Assembly: GCF_914767665.1 (NCBI RefSeq)
Contig: NC_059502.1
Coordinates: 56,278,031 to 56,342,030 of the forward strand
Origin: Harmonia axyridis
Taxonomy: Eukaryota; Arthropoda; Insecta; Coleoptera; Coccinellidae
DNA length: 64,000 bases
Reading direction: 5' to 3'
The number at the start of each line of letters is the position of its first letter. Position 1 is the first letter of the stretch. The translations under genes and the position numbers were made by a program. Under the pieces are notes generated by a model, which ran no database searches, was not told the DNA's origin, and saw only the letters and a program-made list of their open reading frames with translations. Below are positions 1-11,460 of this stretch, in pieces.

Positions 1-426
1 TCCTAATTATTCGTGGATCTGGCAATGTTCATCCAAATAAATAATGTCATTCAGAGAACTCCTTTGTTCACAATGATTGAGTTCTGTGTTATTTCAGTGG
101 TGTAAACATCAAAAAGACATATATAGGTGCATTAGTCCATTTTGAAATGATTCAATCTATATTCTTACCTGATCCGAATCGAGAAAAATGGTAGAAAAAA
201 GTTTTATTCGATAAGAGGAATTCAATGTATGTACAGGGTGGGCAAATTTCGATGTTTTAGCACTACAACTTTTAAACCAGATGAGATAGACAAAATCTGA
301 TAACCCATTCTCGGTCCCTTTTTCTGATAAACTAACAAGGGTAGTATTCATATTTGGCAACCTTCTTTTGTTTTCGAGTTATAAGCGAAAATTGGAAAAA
401 TGGCGATATCGAAAAACATTTATATC

Positions 427-663
427 CATGGGCGCCCGCAGGGGAGGGCCAGGGGGGGCCGTGGCCCCCCCTGAGATTTTGATTGCCTCATTTTTCAGCA
501 CAACACACTCAATATTACTTTCTCAATCCAAAGGGCATGGAAAAAAGGAAAGTAATGGATTCTCAACAATTTTCCGGTTTTCAATGACAATCATGGACGC
601 CTTATCGTTTTTCAATAATTTTTTTTTTGCCCCCCCTGAGAAAAATTTCTGCGGGCGCCCATG
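427..663. mobile_element. 237-bp hAT-like MITE nested in the foldback element
   Basis: Perfect 15-bp terminal inverted repeats (CATGGGCGCCCGCAG and its complement) are flanked by an 8-bp direct repeat TTTATATC at 419-426 and 664-671. The opposite arm of the host foldback (around 2010-2030) lacks the insert and shows the uninterrupted target. The 8-bp duplication points to the hAT superfamily. There is no coding capacity. G/C runs sit just inside both ends. Confidence 0.8.
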
Positions 664-890
664 TTTATATCTCCGCTAATACTGATGATAGAGCTCTGAA
701 ATTAAAACATTTCACAGACACTTTTTCACGTAGAATCCAGTGGCGTGCTCGTATTTTCAAAAGGGTTCTTAATTACGAAGCTATGACCCAAAGTTATGTT
801 TTTTCAAATGGGAACACTAGATTTTTGTGCCATCTTCTGAAAGCTTAATTTTTCCTGATTTCAAAAATATATAACATCGTATGATTCGTA

Positions 891-1282
891 TTGAAATAAA
901 TAACAGAAAATGATCAAAAACCTTTTTTACTTTAGAGTCTCAATATTTCTATGGTTTCAACTGCTGATGAGCACAGAAAAATTGAGCTTTCTATAACAAG
1001 AGCAGTGTCCTTCCGTCAATCTGACTATTTCTATGCTTTTCACTAATTTCTACAAAATTCGAATCTATATTTATTTTATACAAATATTGAAATAAATAAC
1101 AGAAAATGATCAAAAACCTTTTTTACTTTAGAGTCTCAATATTTCTATGGTTTCAACTGCTGATGAGCACAGAAAAATTGAGCTTTCTATAACAAGAGCA
1201 GTGTCCTTCCGTCAATCTGACTATTTCTATGCTTTTCACTAATTTCTACAAAATTCGAATCTATATTTATTTTATACAAATA
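891..1282. repeat. Tandem duplication, 2 x 196 bp
   Basis: Positions 891-1086 and 1087-1282 are essentially identical direct copies inside the left arm of the foldback element. The right arm carries only one complementary copy, so the duplication arose after the arms formed. Confidence 0.9.
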
Positions 1283-2227
1283 GTTTCGAAAAGATAAACG
1301 AACTTGGAAAAAGTTTCCTAGGTAGCTTGAATACAGTTTCAAATATTCATCTATTGAAATATCGAGAAGAGGTGTCGACTGTGCATTGTGTAATTGTTGT
1401 CATTATTAGGTTAAATATTATTTCTGTTTGTCGCTTCGTAATTAAATTGTTGAGTTCAATTATATATGCATTGTTTCATATGCTGTTTAAAATGGATTGG
1501 TACTTGTGCGTATTAATTCTGGAGATCTATGTAAATAATCTTCTGATACATGCATCTCAATACAACTCTTTCGATTGAAAAATTCGATCTTGTGATTTCT
1601 CCTTTATTTCCAAATCAATTTTTAGATAAAAAATTTATCTAGATTCGAATTTTGTAGAAATAAGTGAAAAGCATAGAAATAATCAGATTGACGGAAGGAC
1701 ACTGCACTTGTTATAGAAAGCTCAATTTTTCCGTGTTCATCAACAGTTGAATCCATAGAAATATTGAGACTCTTAGGTGAAAAGAGGTTTTTGGCCATTT
1801 TCTATTATTTATATCGATCCGAATTATACGATGAAAAATTAAGCTTTCAGAAAATGGCACAAAAATCTAGTGTTCCCATTTGAAAAAACATAACTTTGGG
1901 TCATAGCTTCGTAATTAAAAATCCTTTTGAAAATACAAGCACGCCACTGGATTCTACGTAAAAAAATGCCTCTATAATGTTTTAATTTCAAAGCTCTATC
2001 ATCAGTATTAGCGGAAATATAAATGTTTTTCGATATCGCCATTTTTCCAATTTTCGCTTATAACTCGAAAACAAAAGAAGGTGGCCAAAAATGAATACTG
2101 CCCTTGTTAGTTTCTCAGAAAAAGAGACCGAGAATGGGGTATCAGATTTTGTCTATCTCATCTGGTTTAAAAGTTGTAGTGCTAAAACATCGAAATTTGC
2201 CCACCCTGTACAACTATACTATATACT

Positions 2228-2870
2228 ACCTTCCTCATTAGGTTATTTAGTGCAGATTCATTTTGATTCTGTTTGGAAATGGCTTGATCGTTCCTTTCAA
2301 TTTTTTATATTGAAGTTAAGAATAAACTCACTGATTTTTTGGAAAATTTATTGTTTTTGTTTTATATCACTTTGGAATTTGAAGAGTTTTTCAATCCTAT
2401 GTCAATTATTTCAATAATGAATTGTTAAATGTTGAAGTTTTTAAATTATAATGCAAAAATTAAAAAAAGAACGCATCAGCGATGAATGACAATTGGATGA
2501 AAGGAGTGTATTAGAAAAATCGGTAACTCCATGAAAATTTTGAAATTCATTATTGAAATAATTGAGATATCATTGATGAACCTTTCAATTTTCAAAAAGG
2601 TATAAAACTCGTAGCGTATACGACTGGCTGCACCAGTGCAAATTAATTCGAATTTATGTAGAACTAAATGACATAATTAGCTCGGATTAATTCGAACTGT
2701 GCAGCCAGTCGAATACGTTATAAAACTAACTTTTTTTTCGAAAAAATCAATGAGTTTATTCTAAATTGCAATAAGAAAATTTCTTCCAAAAATTGGAAGA
2801 ACCGAACGAGAAATTTCCGCACAGAATCAAAGTGAATCTTCCCTGAAGAACCTAGTGAGATAGGTAGTGT
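2228..2870. repeat. Diverged inverted repeat with a small MITE in its centre
   Basis: The left arm (about 2228-2350) pairs imperfectly with the right arm (about 2731-2870): both contain words such as TTTTGATTCTGT and AGAATAAACTCA in opposite orientation. It looks like an old foldback element. No coding sequence is supported. Confidence 0.5.
2610..2718. mobile_element. 109-bp palindromic MITE
   Basis: The arms are complementary around TACGACTGGCTGCAC and GTGCAGCCAGTCG. A direct repeat TATAAAACT flanks the element at 2601-2609 and 2719-2727 and is the probable target duplication. There is no coding capacity. Confidence 0.6.
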
Positions 2871-3596
2871 ACCGACACCTTTATTACGTACACATATTGT
2901 TAAATATGATTTTCTTATTAGCCGCACCATAAACACTAACTTTTCAAGAATTGTGATCACCATTGGAAAGAACAAATTTTGGTTTCCAATATAAAAATTT
3001 ACGATCGCAAAATTGCATTTCAGACCATCATGATTAACTTTCGTAGGTATACCTGTCTGTCGGTCTGTATCCGCACATTATTGTAAGTCTCAACTTCTAC
3101 AAGTCTCCCCCGATTTCAATGAAATTTGGTACTAATATTCAGTTCAAGTTGCAGATAATATTTATTTTTCATTTTTAAAGGGTGTGCGTTGAGCATGCGT
3201 AAAATATTTATTCATTCGTTCGATATTGCCTACTACTGCTATTTTAATTTAATCCTCTAGGATATTTGCCAATGAACAAAGTCCATGTAACAAAACAAGA
3301 ATTTTATTTCTTCATAAATTGAACAATTTACACAATACGGTATGATATAACAGAAGACCTGAAATATATTTTCATAGCCTAACAAGGTAATGATTCCTCA
3401 TGACTACACTTTTTTCTAAGTTAGTTCTATGCAGATTAGGTATCTAAAATATTCATTTGAACTATAACTAACACATTTTGAAATTATTAAACAAAATTCA
3501 TACAATTATTTGGCAGTACGAAACGAATTTCTATGTTTTTTCATAAAATAGAGATACAATGAATACATACCTACAGATTATGTTTTACTAGATTTG
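2871..3596. other. No gene seen
   Basis: AT-rich DNA without a supportable open frame, RNA gene or clear element boundary. Confidence 0.5.
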
Positions 3597-3745
3597 TAGT
3601 AACCACAATATTAATATTTAGTTTCGCCATCTTCAGGAACTAACAGTAATTTTCGGTTTCTGAAGACGAGGTGACAACGTCGTTGTCGAAACATTTGTTA
3701 AAAGCTTGTAAAGATTTAGTGAATTAAAGTGTGGTTACTACTACT
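3597..3745. repeat. Short inverted-repeat element with hammerhead-like core words on both strands
   Basis: The ends are complementary (TAGTAACCACA near 3597, TGTGGTTACTA near 3730). Inside, the plus strand has CTGAAGA, a 6-bp stem GACAAC/GTTGTC, then CGAAAC (3660-3692). The minus strand has CTGAAGATGGCGAAAC (3621-3636). These words resemble degenerate hammerhead cores such as those known from Penelope-like elements, but the canonical CTGATGA is lost and I find no helix III partner. Element class is uncertain. Confidence 0.35.
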
Positions 3746-4310
3746 CAAGTAGTATAACTATATACAACTTCATATACAAAACGTTTTGGGAAATATTGAA
3801 CGTTTTATAGATACACTCTTTAAACTATTACGAGTACATTTATCATATTTTGTTATATAAATATTTATTTTCTTCGTAATACCTACTAATACTATATCGA
3901 GGAATAAAACCAATTATTTTTTTTTTCTATTGGGCACACTATATTTATCTTGTACATTTGGATATCTTATTTATTTTATTCAACTCCAGTCACAAAAAAA
4001 TAGGAAAAATTTCAATAACCTTTGTATTCAACAGTTATAGAGGAAACTTAACCATAGACCAACAATTAAGTCCACGCACTTAACTTGACTAGTAGATCAA
4101 ATGATTTACTAATGCAAAAATGCATACAGTATAGTTATGTAATTGTAAAATTTGTTCTTTATATTAAATAACCTTCATCAAGGATAAATTTGAAATTTAT
4201 TAAATGACAAACAACATTCAAAAAGTTGGTGCACTTACTAGACATTTCATTAAAACTATCAACACAGTTTTCTTTGAGTTAAATATTCACCTTTGACTAT
4301 ATACTTGCAA
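3746..4310. other. No gene seen
   Basis: AT-rich sequence with no supported feature, between the inverted-repeat element and the start of the ~0.45 kb repeat array. Confidence 0.5.
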
Positions 4311-4655
4311 TAATACTGAATTATAATATTGCTCCATTATTTTCAAACAATTCTAAACATAACAAGGAACTCGAAAGAAAATAGAATGGAGTTAGTCGCT
4401 ATATGTTCCAGTCTTTGCGTTTTGAAGGGGTGATATTTTCACAAATATTAATTAATTTTAATTACTACAAAACCTTCAAAGATATTATAGCATATAATGT
4501 TCACTGCAATGTTGCTGCACTTTCTAGAATATTTTATTAGGATTCACAACTACAATATTCCTTGTGGTAATTATTCACCTATAAATGTAAACTTGCAATA
4601 ATACTCAAATTAAAACGTTGTTTCATTCTTTTGAAACAAAACAAGAAATTTCAAA

Positions 4656-4840
4656 GAATATTTCCCTCCTGTCAAAAATTCTATGTATATGGAGAACAAT
4701 TAACGAAAATTACAGCGAATATTTCCCTCCTGTCAAAAATTCTATGTATGTGGAGAACAATTATCGAAAATTACAGCGAATATTTCCCCTCCTGTCAAAA
4801 ATTCTATGTATATGGAGAACAATTATCGAAAATTACAGCG
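4656..4840 (+). repeat. 61-bp tandem repeat, three copies
   Basis: Copies begin at 4656, 4717 and 4778, each running from GAATATTTCCC to GAAAATTACAGC. A fourth dispersed copy starts near 5153, where a larger ~370-bp segment (4783-5150) has been duplicated into 5153-5585. Open frames across the array are repeat artefacts. Confidence 0.85.
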
Positions 4841-5009
4841 ATAATTGCATTGTAGAAGCGAAACAGCTATGCGATAATTGTTCTGTTCATAGATGCATAG
4901 TTTCTATGCATCTTACACAGTTCGAATCTATGGCAATTCCATTCTAAATCAGTTTGACAGGTAATGTAGATAACAGTTTATTCGGGAAATATTCCCCCGA
5001 ATTACACTC

Positions 5010-5136
5010 GTGCATCAAAATGACCAGATAATTTCGCATCCCAGCGTGTTTTCTTTGAAAAACTGCATTCGGTCAAACTCATGCAGTTTTTATGATAACA
5101 CGCTGTCATGCAAAATTATCGGTAATTTTGATGCAC
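5010..5136. mobile_element. Palindromic MITE, copy 1 (loop deleted)
   Basis: The arms begin and end with GTGCATCAAAAT and its complement. This copy matches the one at 5379-5570 but lacks about 70 bp around the hairpin tip. Confidence 0.7.
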
Positions 5137-5378
5137 TTGTATAATTACTAACGAATATTTCCCTCCTGTCAAAAATTCTATGTATCTGGAGAACAATTAT
5201 CGAAAATTACAGCGATAATTGCATTGTAGGAAGCGAAACTGCACTGCGATAATTGTTCTGTTCATAGATGCTTAGTTTCTATGCCTAACACAGTTCGAAT
5301 CTATGGCAATTCCATTCTAAATCAGTTTGACAGGTAATGTAACAGTTTATTCGGGAAATATTCCCCCGAATTACACTC

Positions 5379-5570
5379 GTGCATCAAAATTACCGGATAA
5401 TTTCGCATTCCAGCGTGTTTTCTTTGAAAAACTGCATTCGGTCATTTTCATTTTTGGAGAAAGAGCCCTCCACCTTCGGTGTCGGGATCTTTCTCCAAAA
5501 ATGAAAATGACCGAATGCAGTTTTTATGACAACACGCTGTCATGCAAAATTATCGGTAATTTTGATGCAC
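5379..5570. mobile_element. Palindromic MITE, copy 2 (intact hairpin)
   Basis: The left arm (5379-5464) and right arm (5488-5570) are nearly complementary over about 83 bp, starting GTGCATCAAAATTACCG and closing with a ~23-nt loop. The inner 25 bp (TCATTTTCATTTTTGGAGAA and its complement) is perfect. No coding capacity. Confidence 0.8.
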
Positions 5571-5841
5571 TTGTGCAATAACTAACGAAAATAGAATGTA
5601 GCTATTTCTAATATGTTCTAGTCTTTGAGCTCTGAAGGGGTAACATTTCCACAAATATTAATTAATTAACATAAAGCCTTCAAAGCAGTTATAAAATATA
5701 ATATTCATTATCTGATTTACATCGTCGAAATTGAGGTATTCGTTTCATCAATGAATCCAGATCTTCATTGTGATTTTGGACAATATTTTCACCCACTTGC
5801 CGAGAATGTATATGTTCACCAATTATCCATCTATGATAATA

Positions 5842-6743
5842 CAGTAAAACCTCGATTATCCGTTCTCCTATTATCCGTTTTACTCTGTAATCTGCCCGTG
5901 GATGATTCAGAAATCGCATCAAAATTTTCCCAACCTAACCACTGTATGGATACAGACGATTAAAGTGTTGAAGAATTTTCCACGCAGGAAATAGTTATTC
6001 ATAATACAAGTGCAGAAGGCATTGATGAATGAGCCTTCTGTACGAGTATTATACATTATTTTCTCTAATTCATTGCATTTTTATTGAAATTAATGAAATA
6101 TTTCCATTAATATCTTTTAGTGATTTTTGCATTGAAAAATGTTGGTTGGGTGAACAGATTTCTTTAAGGCAAATTGATGAATCGATAGATAAAGCCGTGG
6201 CGGAAAGTTCGGAGTACCAACATATAATAATAAAATATAACCGTGAAAACTGTGCGTTTCAGATATATTCCCGCACGATTTTCTTTTACAAGATGTGGAA
6301 GAATGAACGGAATAACCACAGAATTAGAGAAACCCTATTTCTGCCGAAGACGCGTTGAGATTTGCAAATAGTTTGATGCACTATTTAGAGCAGGAATATT
6401 ATACGGATTATATTGATGTCCTCCACTTGAGGAAAATTCGGGCTCACATTTATCTCAAGATGAATAATAAAAAAAGACAGACAAAAATTACATACTTTTT
6501 CAACTAAAATATATACATTCGATGTATTATAGGTACCAATGCAATGATTTGTTTTTCATTTGTATATTTTTATATGATATTATGATTCTATTGATTTTTT
6601 TGCTTAATAAATAATTGTACCCCATACATTTTTCTAATTTTCATAGTTGTTGTGCGTATTTTGAGAAATTTCGATTGTCCGTGTTTTTCGATTATCCGGG
6701 AACCGTTTCCCCTCCATTGGGCCGGATGATCGAGGTTCTACTG
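5842..6743 (+). mobile_element. Degenerate pogo/Tigger-type DNA transposon
   Basis: The terminal inverted repeats CAGTAAAACCTCGATTATCC and CAGTAGAACCTCGATCATCC (right end, complement) are typical of pogo/Tigger elements. A TA precedes the left end. The element sits inside a unit of the ~0.45 kb repeat; neighbouring units show the unoccupied site (GATAAT...ATCGATAAAA). Length is 902 bp, so most of the transposase is deleted. Confidence 0.8.
6349..6507 (+). pseudogene. Transposase C-terminal remnant of the pogo/Tigger element
   Basis: A 52-codon in-frame stretch ending in a stop at 6505-6507 reads DALRFANSLMHYLEQE, then DVLHLRKIRAHI. This matches the familiar tail of Tigger/pogo transposases, where an alanine/leucine-rich helix is followed by HYLEQ and a basic 'LR+IR' segment. 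The DDE catalytic core is not recognisable upstream. The element is non-autonomous and dead. Confidence 0.7.
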
Positions 6744-7595
6744 TGATCGATAAAATATGATAGCATATAATGTTCACTTCAATGTTCCTGCGCTTTCTAG
6801 TATATGTTATGAGGATTTACTAATACAATTTCCTCGAGTTAAATGTAAACCTGCAATAATACTGAAATATAACATGTTTTATTCTTTTCAACAATTCAAA
6901 ACAAAACAAGAAACTCGAAAAAACGTAGACTGTAGCTATTTGCATTATGTTCCGCAATCTTTCCGTTTTGAAGGGGAAATATTTCCACAAATATTAATTA
7001 ATTACCACAAAGCCCTCAAAATAGTTATAACATATAATAATCATTCTCAAGTTCTCAGCTTTATATCGTTGAAATAAAGGTATTTGTTTCATCAATGAAT
7101 CTAGATACCTTTTGAATATTTTTACCCACTTTCGGAAACAGTATTCGTTTACCAGTTTACCAATTATTATCCATTTATGATATTACCTAATCGATAAAAA
7201 TATCACAGCATTAAATGTTGCTGCACTTTCGAATAAATATAATTATAATTATAATAATATAATTTATTAGAATTCACAAATAGAATTACCATCATTTAAA
7301 TATTGCCCTTCCTAATATAACCCTGCAATAATACTGAAATATTACGTTGTTTTAATCTTTTCACACAATTCAAAACAAAACAAGAAACTCGAAAGGAAGT
7401 AGAATGAAGCTATTCCCAATATGTACCAGTCTTTGCATTTCAAAGGGATAATATTTCCACAAATATTGATTAATTACCACAAAGCTTTCAAAATAGTTGG
7501 AGCATAAAATATTCATTCTTAGTATTATGGATAAATTCAAACAATAATTTTACCCCATTGCGGAAAAAGTATATTTGTACCAATTATCCGTATAA

Positions 7596-8762
7596 ATGAT
7601 AATATTCGATAACTTGTTTTCAGATGTTGACGTGATGATGTTATTCGCAAGATATCTAGAAAACATCGACACCCTGTTCGAAGGATATACACCACTGCAT
7701 TACGGAGTAAGCAAGTGTGAAGGAGAACTGGTGAAATATTGTCTCCAGAGGAACGCAGACGTACACCAGCGGTATTCAGACAACAAGACCCTTCTTCACG
7801 TGGCTGTAATAACACATAATTACTCTATGGTCTCCCTGCTACTGGAATATGGTGCCGACATCAACGCCACAATGTCAGATGGCAATACAGCTCTTCATCT
7901 AGCTGCCGTTATCAACAACTCGGAAAATGCTGTCAAGGATCTGATAAAGTACAACGCGAATATGAACCTCCAAAACGACCAAGGTGACACTCCTTTGAAT
8001 AGACTAGCCCAGCAGCATTACTTCAACTACGAAGTGTTTGAAACGTTGGTGAAGAGCGGATGTGACGTCAACATACCTGACTACTATGGTTTCACCCCCC
8101 TTCACAAGATTTCCTACAATTTCAAGTTCGGAAAATACGACAAGAGGTTTAGGACATCATGTAAGAATTTTGTTAGGCTTTTGTTGAGAAGAGGCGCAAA
8201 TGTCTTCGCCTTGACTCATTATAACGATACTGTCTTAGACACAGCCTTGAGGAGCAATAGATTAGAATTAGCTGAGATTCTCATCAAACATATAACCCCA
8301 AAGTTGATGGGTAGGTATCAGGAGAACGATCTCATGTTGTATTCTTTCGAGAGACACCCCAAGTTCAGAAGCCTAGCACAGAAATGCGTGGCTGAATTGT
8401 CAAAATTAGATGAAAATATTTTAGGTACTAATTTCACTTACAGGGATATAGTCGTAAATTATAGAAAAATTGTCAAGAGCGCCACAAACAAATATGTCGG
8501 GGATCAAATCAGGCTTATGATAAATAAAAGAAGTCGTCTATACGAGGACGAATTGATGGAGGAATGCGTAAAGGTTCTCAACGTGGCAGAAATGTTGAAT
8601 TTGCTAACAGAAATATTCGAATATATTCTGCCCGGTCCTTGTATAGACAAAATTCTGGAATATATCACATGTTATGATTGCGCGTATAGCTTTAGAACAA
8701 TACCGAAACCCAAAAAATCTAGACCTAGACGACATTATTCTAGAACTTATTTCTATTCGTGA
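7596..8762 (+). CDS. Ankyrin-repeat protein, the one intact copy in the cluster
   Basis: A 388-codon frame with about six ankyrin repeats over residues 30-235. Recognisable repeat cores include TPLHYGVS, TLLHVAVI, TALHLAAV, TPLHKISY and TVLDTALR, each followed by a helix and a G-A-D/N-type turn. Residues 236-388 form a conserved, helical-looking tail ending in a basic stretch (KPKKSRPRRH). A segment LPGPCIDKILEYIT vaguely recalls the LPxEI...IL pattern of F-box or PRANC domains, but I cannot establish that. TTGTTTTCAG at 7612-7621 is a good splice acceptor, so the true coding exon may start at 7622 and the ATG at 7596 may be intronic. No signal peptide or membrane segment. Likely a cytosolic protein-protein adaptor; partner unknown. 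Confidence 0.75.
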   Translation: MIIFDNLFSDVDVMMLFARYLENIDTLFEGYTPLHYGVSKCEGELVKYCLQRNADVHQRYSDNKTLLHVAVITHNYSMVSLLLEYGADINATMSDGNTALHLAAVINNSENAVKDLIKYNANMNLQNDQGDTPLNRLAQQHYFNYEVFETLVKSGCDVNIPDYYGFTPLHKISYNFKFGKYDKRFRTSCKNFVRLLLRRGANVFALTHYNDTVLDTALRSNRLELAEILIKHITPKLMGRYQENDLMLYSFERHPKFRSLAQKCVAELSKLDENILGTNFTYRDIVVNYRKIVKSATNKYVGDQIRLMINKRSRLYEDELMEECVKVLNVAEMLNLLTEIFEYILPGPCIDKILEYITCYDCAYSFRTIPKPKKSRPRRHYSRTYFYS

Positions 8763-9582
8763 GGAGGAAGTCACGTTTTTGTTTTCGATAAATTAGGCAT
8801 ATACTACACTCAAAAAAGGTAACGATATTATATTTTTTCTTTAAAAATACACCAAATACGAATAGTATATGTTCACTGATTTTGTAGGTTGGTATTGCTT
8901 TTGTAAACAGTTGAAACATACATTTTCTGATGGTACTTTGGCAAGTATTGAATGGGTTCTCTATGTATATATTTGTGATATTTCTTGGTAAAAATTTACC
9001 TTTTTTCATTTTTGTAAGCCAGTGATATCGTTAATGAAGATATTTGAACATTTAGGAAATATTGACAAATCAAAGAAATTTATGTGCGCATTATGAAAAA
9101 CAGGGGTACATGAAAATTTTATAGCATATAATGTTGATTCTCAATTTTGAATTGCTGAAATTATATATTTCATCGATAAATCTAGATACCTACTATGCAC
9201 TACATTTCAGACAATATATACTACTAAAAAGATGTATGTTCATAAACTAGTCTTGAATAGCGTACAACTAACATGTTATGCTCGTATCGAGACTATTTAT
9301 CGACAATTATTTTTAGATATATAACCCCAAGGTTGATGGGTAGTTGCCTGGAGAACAAACTCATTCTATATCTCTCTCTATATATATATAGATATAGCTC
9401 AGTAGAGCATGTCAGACCTGTCGAAATTAGATGAGAATATTCTAACTTTACAAACAAGAAATTACTGATGCTGCGACATTCTCGATAAAATCTGACAGTA
9501 ATATTGCTCTCCATATAGCATCAATTCGAAAGCTGCTGTCAAGGATCCGATCTGATAATAATCGATCACTTATTTTATCAAT
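8763..9582. other. Spacer between ankyrin copies with short ankyrin-derived scraps
   Basis: Contains the 3' flank of the intact copy, a trace of the ~0.45 kb repeat (about 9110-9190) and scraps of ankyrin coding sequence at 9290-9350 and 9400-9560. A TC/TA microsatellite lies at about 9366-9395. No intact gene. Confidence 0.5.
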
Positions 9583-10700
9583 GTGATGATGTTATTCGGT
9601 AGATATCTAGAAAACGTCGACACCCTGTTCGAAGGATACACACCACTGCATTACGGAGTAACCCAGTCCGAAGAAGAACTGGTGAAATATTGTCTCAAGA
9701 GGAACGCAGACGTACACCAGCGGTATTCAGACAACAAGACCCTTCTTCACGTGGCTGTAATAACACATAATTACTCTATGGCCTCCCTGCTATTGGACTA
9801 TGGTACCGACATTAACGCCACAATGTCAGATGGCAATACAGCTCTTCATCTAGCTGCCGTTATCAACAACTCGGAAACTGCTGTCAAGGATCTGATAAAG
9901 TACAACGCGAATGTCAACCTCCAAATCGACCAAGGTGACACTCTTTTTAATCGACTAGCCCAGCAGCATTACTTCAAATACGAAGTGTTTGAACTCTTGG
10001 TGAAGAGCGGATGCGACGTCAACATAAAACTGACTACTATGGTTTCACCCCCACAAGATTTCCTACAATTTTAAGTTCGAAGAATACGACAAGAGGTTTA
10101 GGAAATCATGTAAGAATTTCGTTAGGCTTTTGTTGAGAAGAGGCGCAACTGTCTTTGCCTTGACCCATTATAACGATACTGTCTTAGACACAGCCTTGAG
10201 GAGCAAAAGGTTAGAATTAGCTGAGATTCTCATCAAACATAAAACCCCAAAGTTGATGGGTAGGTATCAGGAGAACGATATCATGTTGTATTCTTTTGAG
10301 GGACACCCCAAGTTCAGAAGCCTAGCACAAAAATGCGTGACTGAGTTGTCAAAATCAGATGAAAATATTCTAGGTACTAATTTTACTTACAGGGATCTAG
10401 TCGTAAATTATAGAAAAATGGTCAAGAGCGCAACAAACAACTATGTCGCGGATCAAATCAGGCTTATCATGAATAAAAGAAGTCGTCTATACGAGGACGA
10501 ATAGATGGAGGAATGCGTAAAGGTTCTCAACGTGGCGGAATTGTTGAATTCTGGAATATATCACATGTTATGATGGCGCGTACACCTTTAGACCAATACC
10601 GAAACCCAAAAAAATTAGTACTAGACGAAATTATTCTAGAACTTATTACTATTCGCGAGGAGGAAATCACAATTTTGTTTTCGATAAATGAAGCATATAC
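9583..10700 (+). pseudogene. Ankyrin gene copy B, frameshifted
   Basis: Closely related to the intact copy. Frame one runs 9583-10074 and covers the first four repeats. A small indel near 10025-10055 shifts frame, and the second half resumes at 10130-10504. A stop replaces the glutamate/leucine codons after YEDE (10502-10504). About 85 bp encoding the VLNVAEM...CIDKI segment are deleted, joining 'GTTGAATT' to 'CTGGAATATATC' near 10545. The 3' flank matches that of the intact copy. Confidence 0.85.
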
Positions 10701-10714
10701 TACACTCAAAAAAG

Positions 10715-11460
10715 GTAGCGTATGCGTACATCAGCGGTATTCAGACAACAAAACCCTTCTTCACGTGGCTGTAATAATACTTTATGGCCTCCCTGCTATT
10801 GGACTATGGTGCCGACATCAACGCCACAATGGCAGATGGCAATACAGCTCTTCATCTAGCTGCCGTTATCAACAACTCGCAAGCTGCTGTCAAGGATCTG
10901 ATAAAGTACAACGCGAATGTGAACCTCCAAAATGACCAAGGTGACACCCCTTCGAATCGACTAGAGAAGCAGCATTACTTCAACTACAAATTGTTTGAAC
11001 TTTAAGTGATGAGCGGATGTGACGTCAACATACCTGACTACTATGGTTTCACCCCCCTCACAAGATTTTCTATAATTTCATGTTCGGGAGATACGCCACG
11101 AAGTTCAGGACATCATGTAAGAATTTCGTGAGAGTTTTGTTGAATAGGGGTGCAAATGTTTTTGCCGTGATTCAATACAACGACAGTGTCTTGAACACGG
11201 CTTTGAGGAGCAAAAGGTAGAATAAGCTAAGATTCTCATCGGATATATAGATAACCCCAAAATTAATGAGTAGGTATCTGGAGAACGATCGCATGTTGTA
11301 TTCTTTCGATAAACATCTCCAAGTTCAGAAGCCTAGGACAGAAATTCGTGGCGGAGTTGTCAAATTACTTCTATATTCTAGGTACTAATTTAACTTACAT
11401 GGATCTAGTGGTGAATTAAAGAAAAATTGTTCAGAGCGCCACAAACAAATATAACGAGGG
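10715..11460 (+). pseudogene. Ankyrin gene copy C, 5'-truncated
   Basis: Begins abruptly within the second ankyrin repeat (HQRYSDNKTLLHVAV) fused to the 3' flank of copy B. A deletion near 10775 shifts frame; 10784-11005 is open (SLLLDYGADINATMADGN...). Beyond that the ankyrin sequence is traceable to about 11460 with several stops and indels. Confidence 0.8.

Larger units (their letters stand above)
234..2208. mobile_element. Foldback element with long terminal inverted repeats, TA-flanked
   Basis: The ends read CAGGGTGGGCAAATTTCG and its reverse complement, each flanked by TA. The left arm (about 234-1060, apart from a nested insertion) is complementary to the right arm (about 1640-2208), with a ~350-bp unpaired centre at 1283-1637. 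No transposase is visible. The centre has only an 83-codon open frame (1327-1578) of no recognisable character. TA flanks and the CAGGGTG start suggest a non-autonomous Tc1/mariner-type element; that class is inferred from the ends alone. Confidence 0.75.
4311..7600 (+). repeat. Four degenerate units of a ~0.45 kb repeat leading into the ankyrin gene
   Basis: An anchor like ATTTCCACAAATATTAATTA recurs near 4434, 5650, 6980 and 7452. Around each anchor lie shared words from AATAGAATG...CCAGTCTTTG to GCATATAATGTTCA. The last two anchors are 472 bp apart; the larger gaps are explained by inserted MITEs and a pogo element. Traces recur near 9110-9190 and 20950-21060 within the ankyrin cluster. 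The unit is therefore probably ancestral 5' flank or intron of the ankyrin gene that was copied with it. Confidence 0.65.

Noticed and set aside
368..848. Open frames of 73-103 codons
   Set aside because: They run through the MITE and the foldback arm, with mirror-image frames on the right arm (1839-2042); repeat artefacts.
960..985. CTGATGAGCACAGAAAA resembling a hammerhead core (repeated at 1155)
   Set aside because: There is no room for helix II between CTGATGAG and GAAA and no helix III partner; chance similarity.
4618..4947. 109-codon and 74-codon frames
   Set aside because: Created by the 61-bp tandem repeat; the same peptide recurs in different frames.
8580..8680. PRANC or F-box domain at the ankyrin protein C-terminus
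   Set aside because: Only a loose LP...IL...D pattern; not enough to name the domain without a profile search.
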